Assembly: GCA_002396205.1 (NCBI GenBank)
Contig: DGXB01000011.1
Coordinates: 1 to 26,927 of the forward strand
Origin: Bacteroidales bacterium UBA4243
Lineage (GTDB): Bacteria > Bacteroidota > Bacteroidia > Bacteroidales > F082
Length of the DNA: 26,927 nt
Direction of reading: 5' to 3'
Shown here: positions 22,273 through 26,927 of the stretch, piece by piece
Layout of the letters: the number at the start of each line of letters is the position of its first letter
How positions within the stretch are numbered: the stretch's first letter is position 1
Notes under the pieces: model-generated
Seen by the model: the letters and a program-made list of their open reading frames with translations, nothing else
Databases searched by the model: none
What the model was told of the DNA's origin: nothing
Position numbers and translations under genes: made by a program

Positions 22273-24006
22273 CTATTGTTGATGGCTCACAACAACCCTG
22301 TTTTGCTGTATGAAGCCATTCTTGTCGGTTGATTTCAGTAAATAAACACCCTGCGGAAGATGTCCCAATTGCGCCATGTTTCCTCTGAAACTCATGACTT
22401 GCTGGCCAAGGGCGTCGAAAACCTTTGTTTCGGTGGCTTCGATTCCTTCCAACGTGAGGAAACCGTTGGTGGGATTGGGATAGACCGTCAGGTTTGTGGC
22501 TGTGTCTTCATCGGTGCCAAGCATGTCGGTGATTTCGATGATGATTTCTTTGCGGGCATCGTCGAGGTTGACAATGAGCGTATCTCGTCCTGTTTCAAGC
22601 AGTTGCGCGATATTTTCGAAAAAACTAACCTTGCCAGTGGCGCTTTCCCAAGTGAGTCCGTAAAAATCGTTGAAGATGTGAAAGTCGTCACGCACGTTAT
22701 TGAAACGGTCATAGTCCAATTCGTTGACATAGCGCAATCTTGCAGGAGCGGCGGCCACGAAGCGAGTCTCATTGTAATGAACCCAGCTGTCGGGGGTGGG
22801 GTAGTTGTCTTCGTAGAAGTTCCAGCTATATACTTCGTTGCCGTAGGTCCAAGTATGCCCTAATTCCTCGGTCATATTGAATCCGATAAGCTCATGGGTG
22901 AAACGAGGCTCAACCACTCCTTCCACGTCGTTGCCGGGCGTAACGCCGGTTTTGTCGGTCATCTGACGGTCGTAATAGCAGTTGCTGGCATGGCTGGGCT
23001 GTCCGTTTTCGGTCCATAGGCGACCGATGACGGCCTTGATGCTCGGACCGTAGCAGCCACCAAAATTGAGCAGCTCGGTAGAGGTGTTTTCGGAATCGTA
23101 GTTGGTGACGAAACCGACCACACCACCTGAGTATCCGCTTGTGGCATAGATGTTTCCGGCATTGATGTTGTGTGCAATCTCTGCGTTTGCACTATAGCCG
23201 ACGATGCCTCCGGTGGATGTGGTGCCGCTTATGTTTCCCGTATTGATGCATGATATGATGGTGCCGTAGAAGTCGCCGACGATGCCTCCGATGAAGTCTT
23301 GGTTGGAGGTGATGTTGCCTGCGTTGGAGCAGTTCACAATTGCGCCCCAGCTTGCGCCAGCGATGCCGCCACAATAATAATAGGTGGCATTCACGTCGCT
23401 GTAGTTGTGACAATTGATGATTTGGGAGTTCTCTCCTGCCGCACCGACAAAGGATCCAGTGTAGATTTCTCCAGTGACATGGCTGTCCCTAATTTTGAGG
23501 TTGCTGATGGAGGCATTGGCGCCAATGACCGAGAACAACCCTTGGTTGGAGTTGTTGGTGCTGAAGTCGGTGGTGAGGTGGGTGATGGTGTGGTTGCCGC
23601 CATCAAAGTGGCCAAAAAAGATTTTCTCTCCGGGGATGGAGATGGGCATCCAAGGCGTATAGTTGCTGAGGTCGATGTCTTTGTCCATCAGGAAATACTG
23701 GTCGGCATAGCCTGGATTGCCATCGGGGAAGATGACGCCGCTGGCTTCGGTGCCGCTGTTGACACGGGTCGCGATTTCGGCCAACTCCTCTGCCGAGCCG
23801 ACAATGTAAGGGTCTTCATAGGTCCCAGTGCCGCCGCTTCGGGCAGGTTGGGTGTTCACTTTCAAGTCGCCTGAAGGCCGCATGGCATTAAGGGTTGCAC
23901 CAATGTTAGGCGTGGCAAAATCGTATCCGATGCGGGATTGCATTTGCGCATAAGCGACAATTCCACTCATTGTGAGTGCTACGAGAATGGTAAAAGTCCT
24001 TTTCAT
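22273..24006 (-). CDS. Secreted T9SS cargo protein with GLUG-type repeats
   Basis: A 577-residue exported protein. Residues 1-20 (ending SGIVAYA) are a signal peptide. Residues about 60-300 hold repeats of the GLUG type, with GLFSVIGANASISNL, GGIAGASWGAIVNCSNAGNI, GGIVGDFYGTIISCINTGNI and GGIVGYSANAEIAHNINAGN, each about 27 residues, as in many gut bacterial surface proteins. The last 75 residues (LTVYPNPTNGFLTLEG, 506-521, to the end) are a type A T9SS sorting domain. The gene is monocistronic as far as can be seen, with a possible promoter at 24053-24082. The function is unknown; the repeats often occur in adhesion proteins. Confidence 0.85.
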   Translation of the reverse strand: MKRTFTILVALTMSGIVAYAQMQSRIGYDFATPNIGATLNAMRPSGDLKVNTQPARSGGTGTYEDPYIVGSAEELAEIATRVNSGTEASGVIFPDGNPGYADQYFLMDKDIDLSNYTPWMPISIPGEKIFFGHFDGGNHTITHLTTDFSTNNSNQGLFSVIGANASISNLKIRDSHVTGEIYTGSFVGAAGENSQIINCHNYSDVNATYYYCGGIAGASWGAIVNCSNAGNITSNQDFIGGIVGDFYGTIISCINTGNISGTTSTGGIVGYSANAEIAHNINAGNIYATSGYSGGVVGFVTNYDSENTSTELLNFGGCYGPSIKAVIGRLWTENGQPSHASNCYYDRQMTDKTGVTPGNDVEGVVEPRFTHELIGFNMTEELGHTWTYGNEVYSWNFYEDNYPTPDSWVHYNETRFVAAAPARLRYVNELDYDRFNNVRDDFHIFNDFYGLTWESATGKVSFFENIAQLLETGRDTLIVNLDDARKEIIIEITDMLGTDEDTATNLTVYPNPTNGFLTLEGIEATETKVFDALGQQVMSFRGNMAQLGHLPQGVYLLKSTDKNGFIQQNRVVVSHQQ

Positions 24007-24052
24007 GGCTGTAAGGTTTTGTTTGTTGTTATGTAGTGTGTTTTTTCGCTTG

Positions 24053-24082
24053 CAATATTAGGTGTTTTTTGCTTTCCATCAA
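24053..24082 (-). promoter_or_regulatory. Possible promoter of the GLUG-repeat gene
   Basis: TAATATTG at 24053-24060 on the minus strand differs at one base from TAnnTTTG, and TTG at 24080-24082 lies 19 bp upstream. Predicted leader of about 40 bases. Confidence 0.5.
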
Positions 24083-24182
24083 TAATGAAGATGTTTTTTT
24101 TGTTTTGGTCGCCCTGTTTTTTTCCGTTAATCAAAAATTTGGTTGTTTTTTGTGGGCCAACCGATACATTTTTGCCAAACTC

Positions 24183-24214
24183 TTTCGCTGTTTCCCCGAA
24201 ATGTTGTACTTTTG
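24183..24214 (+). promoter_or_regulatory. Promoter of the PorE-like OmpA gene
   Basis: TACTTTTG at 24207-24214 fits TAnnTTTG, and TTTC at 24183-24186 lies 20 bp upstream as a three-base match to the -33 box. The leader to the ATG at 24267 would be about 46 bases. The rest of the 260-base gap holds only the divergent promoter and AT-rich sequence. Confidence 0.6.
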
Positions 24215-24266
24215 CCCAATAATAAAAACGAGTGTTCCGCGTTTGCAATAGAGAGAATTTACACCT

Positions 24267-26723
24267 ATGAGAAGATATGTCCTGATTATCATGTCGGCCT
24301 TGTTCATCTTCATGAGCTCCGACCTTTTTGCGCAAAGAAGAAATCCGGCCAAGAACGCCGACTTGGCCTTTGGGCGCAAGCAATACACCGAAGCCGCCGA
24401 CCGTTACAAGAAAGCCTACCGCAAGGTGCGTCGCAACAAGGACGAGCGCAATCGCATCAGTTTCCAAATGGCTGAATGCTACCGTCTTATCGGCCTTACC
24501 AAACGTGCTGAGCCTTACTACAAGCGTCTGCTGAAGACCGAGTATCCCAACACGCATCCCGAACTTTATCTCTATCTTGCCGAGACTTACAAGACAAACG
24601 AGAAGTTCAACGATGCCATCGAGATGTATGAAATCTATTCCCAGCGAATGCCCGACGACCCGCGAGGCCCGCTTGGCGTGGAGACCACCAAAATGATTGC
24701 GGAATGGATGGAAAACCCGTCGAAATACGAGCTGACGGAACTGAAAAAGGTGAACTCGACCAAGGACTCGGACTATTGCGCCACATGGCTCAACAACAAC
24801 TACAACGAAATCATCTTCACCTCCACCCGCGATGCCGCCACAGGTAAGGAAAAAGACGGTATCACAGGGCAGGAGTTTGCCGACCTCTTCACTTCCAAAC
24901 AAGACCGCAAAGGCGACTGGAGCACGCCAGTGCTCGCCGACGAGGCTGAAAATGTCAATACCAAAGCCAGCGAGGGAACGCCTTTCATGAACGACCGTTT
25001 CACCAAGATGTATTTCACCCGTTGCCAAAACAACGCCCACCGCAAAAGCGGCTGCCAAATCATGGTGGCCGGAAAGAGTGGGGGTGCCTTCTCGGAAGCA
25101 CGCCCTGTTGAAATCGCCGGTGTCGACACCCTGGATATCGTTGGTCATCCCACTCTTTCGCGCGACGAACTTATCCTTTATTTTGCTGCCGAACGCAAGG
25201 GCGGATTTGGCGGCAACGACATCTGGGTGGCCATGCGCGACAATGCCACAGAGCCTTTCAAACACCCCTTCAACCTTGGCGAGCGCATCAACACGCCCGG
25301 CAACGAGGTGTTCCCCTTCCTCAGATACGACACCGTATTATATTTTGCCTCCGACGGTCACGGCGGCATGGGTGGTCTCGACATCTTCGTCAGCTCAATG
25401 GACACCAGCGGACAATGGGGCGAGCCACGCAACCTGAAATACCCCATCAACTCGATTGGCGACGACTTCGGTATCGTCTTCCATCCCACTGAAGAACGCG
25501 GTTTCATCTCCTCCAACCGTGGCAACAGCCGTGCTTTGGACAACATCTACTACTTTGAGGAACCGCCTATCTTGTTCACCTTCTCAGGCACTGTCAAAGA
25601 TGCCAAGACGAAGCAATATGTCAGCAACGCGCAAGTGCGCATGGTGGGCAGCGACGGCTCGAACAACATGACCCGCACCAACGACAAGGGTTACTTCAAC
25701 TTCAGCGAGAGCCAGATGAACAAGAACACGACCTACGACATCACTATCGATAAAGATAACTACTTCACACTCAGCGCACAAGAGACCACCATTGGACTTG
25801 AGTTCAGCAAGGACTTCGAGAAAGAATACGACATCGAACCCATACCGCAAGAACCCATCATGCTGCCCGACATCCTTTACGATTTGGGCAAATGGGACCT
25901 CAAGCCCCAATTTGAGGACTCGCTGCAAGGCCTGATCGAAACGTTGCAAATCAATCCGACCATCACTATCGAGTTGGCTTCGCACACCGATGCCCGCGAC
26001 ACCGACGAGCACAACGACATCCTGTCGCAAAAGCGCGCCCAAAGTGTTGTCGACTATCTGATTATCAGAGGTATCGACCCGCTCCGCCTGACCGCCAAGG
26101 GCTACGGCGAGCGTGTGCCGCGCACCATCCAGAAAGACATGACCGTGAAGGGCTACACCTTCAAGGCTGGAACGAGACTCACCGAAGACTTCATCAACAA
26201 GCTGCCCAACAACGACGTGAAAGAGGCTGCCCACCAGATGAACCGCCGCACCGAGTTCCGCATCCTGAGCAAGGACTTCGTGCCACGCGAACATATCAAC
26301 GAAGGAGGCACCGTCAACATCGCCATCAATCCGCAAGAAGAACAAACTGAGCAATTTACCGTCAACAATAAAGGTTACTTCAATTTCTTCGCTCGCGTGG
26401 ACGGCTACAACGAGCCTTTCACCTACAGCCAGAACGCCGATTTCTGCGTCTCGGAGAGCCGCGCCTTGGAGCTGCTGAAAGACGGTCGCATCACCGCCGA
26501 CGACTTCAAGGGCGACGTCGACAAGATCCTGACCACTGGAGGCATCGCCAACGACGCCATCTTCGTCATCAAGGAAGTGCGCATCGCTGGTCGCTCGCTC
26601 TACAACGTGGAGTGCAAAGTGGTGAGCCGCATGGTCGAGCAATGGGTCATTGGACAGAAGAACATGAAGCAACTCGGCAACTTCGAGTTTGATACGAAAG
26701 AGAAAAAATTGAAGTTTAAATAA
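24267..26723 (+). CDS. PorE-like TPR/PD40/OmpA-family protein with C-terminal retropepsin-like extension
   Basis: An 818-residue exported protein. A signal peptide (1-22, ending DLFA) is not followed by cysteine, so it is not a lipoprotein. Residues about 30-145 form TPR-like helices (AFGRKQYTEAADRYKKAYRK, AECYRLIGLTKRAEPYYKRL). Residues about 165-430 contain PD40 beta-propeller blades with LYFAAERKGGFGGNDIWV and LYFASDGHGGMGGLDIFVS. A carboxypeptidase-regulatory-like domain follows (435-505). An OmpA peptidoglycan-binding domain spans 533-668, with D575 (SHTDARD) and R590 (LSQKRAQ) positioned to bind diaminopimelate. This order matches PorE of the type IX secretion system, which is smaller. 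Residues about 691-818 are an extra domain discussed as a finding. The likely role is anchoring a surface or secretion complex to peptidoglycan. Confidence 0.85.
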   Translation: MRRYVLIIMSALFIFMSSDLFAQRRNPAKNADLAFGRKQYTEAADRYKKAYRKVRRNKDERNRISFQMAECYRLIGLTKRAEPYYKRLLKTEYPNTHPELYLYLAETYKTNEKFNDAIEMYEIYSQRMPDDPRGPLGVETTKMIAEWMENPSKYELTELKKVNSTKDSDYCATWLNNNYNEIIFTSTRDAATGKEKDGITGQEFADLFTSKQDRKGDWSTPVLADEAENVNTKASEGTPFMNDRFTKMYFTRCQNNAHRKSGCQIMVAGKSGGAFSEARPVEIAGVDTLDIVGHPTLSRDELILYFAAERKGGFGGNDIWVAMRDNATEPFKHPFNLGERINTPGNEVFPFLRYDTVLYFASDGHGGMGGLDIFVSSMDTSGQWGEPRNLKYPINSIGDDFGIVFHPTEERGFISSNRGNSRALDNIYYFEEPPILFTFSGTVKDAKTKQYVSNAQVRMVGSDGSNNMTRTNDKGYFNFSESQMNKNTTYDITIDKDNYFTLSAQETTIGLEFSKDFEKEYDIEPIPQEPIMLPDILYDLGKWDLKPQFEDSLQGLIETLQINPTITIELASHTDARDTDEHNDILSQKRAQSVVDYLIIRGIDPLRLTAKGYGERVPRTIQKDMTVKGYTFKAGTRLTEDFINKLPNNDVKEAAHQMNRRTEFRILSKDFVPREHINEGGTVNIAINPQEEQTEQFTVNNKGYFNFFARVDGYNEPFTYSQNADFCVSESRALELLKDGRITADDFKGDVDKILTTGGIANDAIFVIKEVRIAGRSLYNVECKVVSRMVEQWVIGQKNMKQLGNFEFDTKEKKLKFK

Positions 26724-26727
26724 TATT

Positions 26728-26801
26728 GACTGCGAGACTACGAGACTACGGGACTGCGAGACTTCCAACCCGTAGTCCCGAAGTCCCGAGGTCCCGAAGT
26801 C
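26728..26801. repeat. Octamer array with inverted arm before purM
   Basis: Units GACTGCGA, GACTACGA, GACTACGG, GACTGCGA and GACTTCCA follow one another from 26728. After a short break the opposite-sense units GTAGTCCC, GAAGTCCC, GAGGTCCC and GAAGTC run from 26772 to 26801. GACTACGGG (26744-26752) and CCCGTAGTC (26769-26777) pair exactly over 9 bp. It fills most of the gap between the PorE-like gene and purM. Confidence 0.85.
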
Positions 26802-26808
26802 AAAAAAC

Positions 26809-26927
26809 ATGGACAATCGTTATAGCCAACGCGGCGTATCAGCCGAAAAAGAAGACATTCACAACGCCATCAAGAACCTCGACAAAGGCTTGTATCCCAA
26901 TGCGTTCTGCAAAATCATCCCCGACAT
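26809..26927 (+). CDS. purM: Phosphoribosylformylglycinamidine cyclo-ligase, N-terminus (3' end outside window)
   Basis: Only the first 39 codons are inside the window: MDNRYSQRGVSAEKEDIHNA, then IKNLDKGLYPNAFCKIIPD. RYxQRGVSAxKEDVHxAIK and GLxPxAFCKIIPD match the start of Bacteroidetes PurM (AIR synthase), which converts FGAM to AIR in purine synthesis. This is recognised from memory and rests on a short stretch. It starts eight bases after the octamer array. Whether it shares a transcript with the PorE-like gene is unclear; no promoter box is visible in the gap. Confidence 0.75.
   Translation, partial: MDNRYSQRGVSAEKEDIHNAIKNLDKGLYPNAFCKIIPD

Noticed and set aside
24003..25265. A 420-codon minus-strand frame
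   Set aside because: It lies wholly opposite the first part of the PorE-like gene and its upstream region and shows no domain or start signal.
26337..26720. Active aspartic protease domain
   Set aside because: The D-T/S-G motif is absent at the expected place, so an enzymatic role is unlikely even if the fold is right.
26728..26801. Possible CRISPR array
   Set aside because: Units are 8 bp long with no spacers and reverse direction in the middle.
25584..26816. A 410-codon minus-strand frame
   Set aside because: Antisense to the OmpA and C-terminal parts of the PorE-like gene; its sequence has no family features.

Overview
The window looks like chromosomal DNA of an uncultured Bacteroidales bacterium with a fairly GC-rich genome. 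The evidence is two proteins with type IX secretion (T9SS) C-terminal sorting domains, a PorE-like OmpA protein, an rnf operon in the order rnfB-C-D-G-E-A preceded by rseC, a DUF4834-type small protein, and many Bacteroidetes-type promoters (TTTG, 19-21 bp, TAnnTTTG). No species can be named from what is visible.

Layout. (1) Positions 1-4948, minus strand: rnfA (cut by the window edge), rnfE, rnfG, rnfD, rnfC and rnfB. They encode the membrane Rnf complex that couples ferredoxin and NAD+ oxidoreduction to ion pumping. (2) Positions 5068-6818, minus: a two-gene restriction-modification unit, a NotI-family endonuclease followed by a D12-class adenine methyltransferase. It sits between rnfB and rseC (6845-7261, minus), which usually adjoin in this order of bacteria. 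(3) Positions 7346-10194, plus: a YihY/BrkB-family membrane protein with a coiled-coil tail and an overlapping polysaccharide flippase. (4) Positions 10203-12865, minus: two paralogous secreted proteins, one with four GCDS-type repeats and a T9SS tail. (5) Positions 12941-18322, minus: a tightly coupled cluster of DUF4834-like protein, YfhO-family protein, glycosyltransferase, a 36-codon methyltransferase remnant, and a second glycosyltransferase. (6) Positions 18349-20171: a GT2 glycosyltransferase and a class I methyltransferase, divergently transcribed from one compact promoter region. (7) Positions 20315-22088, minus: rpmH (ribosomal protein L34) and pepD. (8) Positions 22273-24006, minus: a GLUG-repeat T9SS cargo protein. 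(9) Positions 24267-26723, plus: a PorE-like TPR/PD40/OmpA protein with an unusual C-terminal domain, then the first codons of purM.

Most of the plus- and minus-strand genes from 7346 to 19400 serve the cell envelope and surface glycans. No tRNA, rRNA, CRISPR array, insertion sequence or integrase was seen. No gene-free stretch exceeds 300 bases; the longest, 24007-24266, holds two divergent promoters.

The most notable observations are: (a) three intergenic arrays built from 8-bp units arranged in inverted orientation, with a different unit at each place; (b) the restriction-modification unit inside the rseC-rnf block, pairing a NotI-like nuclease with an adenine methyltransferase; (c) a degenerate retropepsin-like domain fused behind an OmpA domain; and (d) a truncated methyltransferase gene kept in translational coupling inside a glycan operon.
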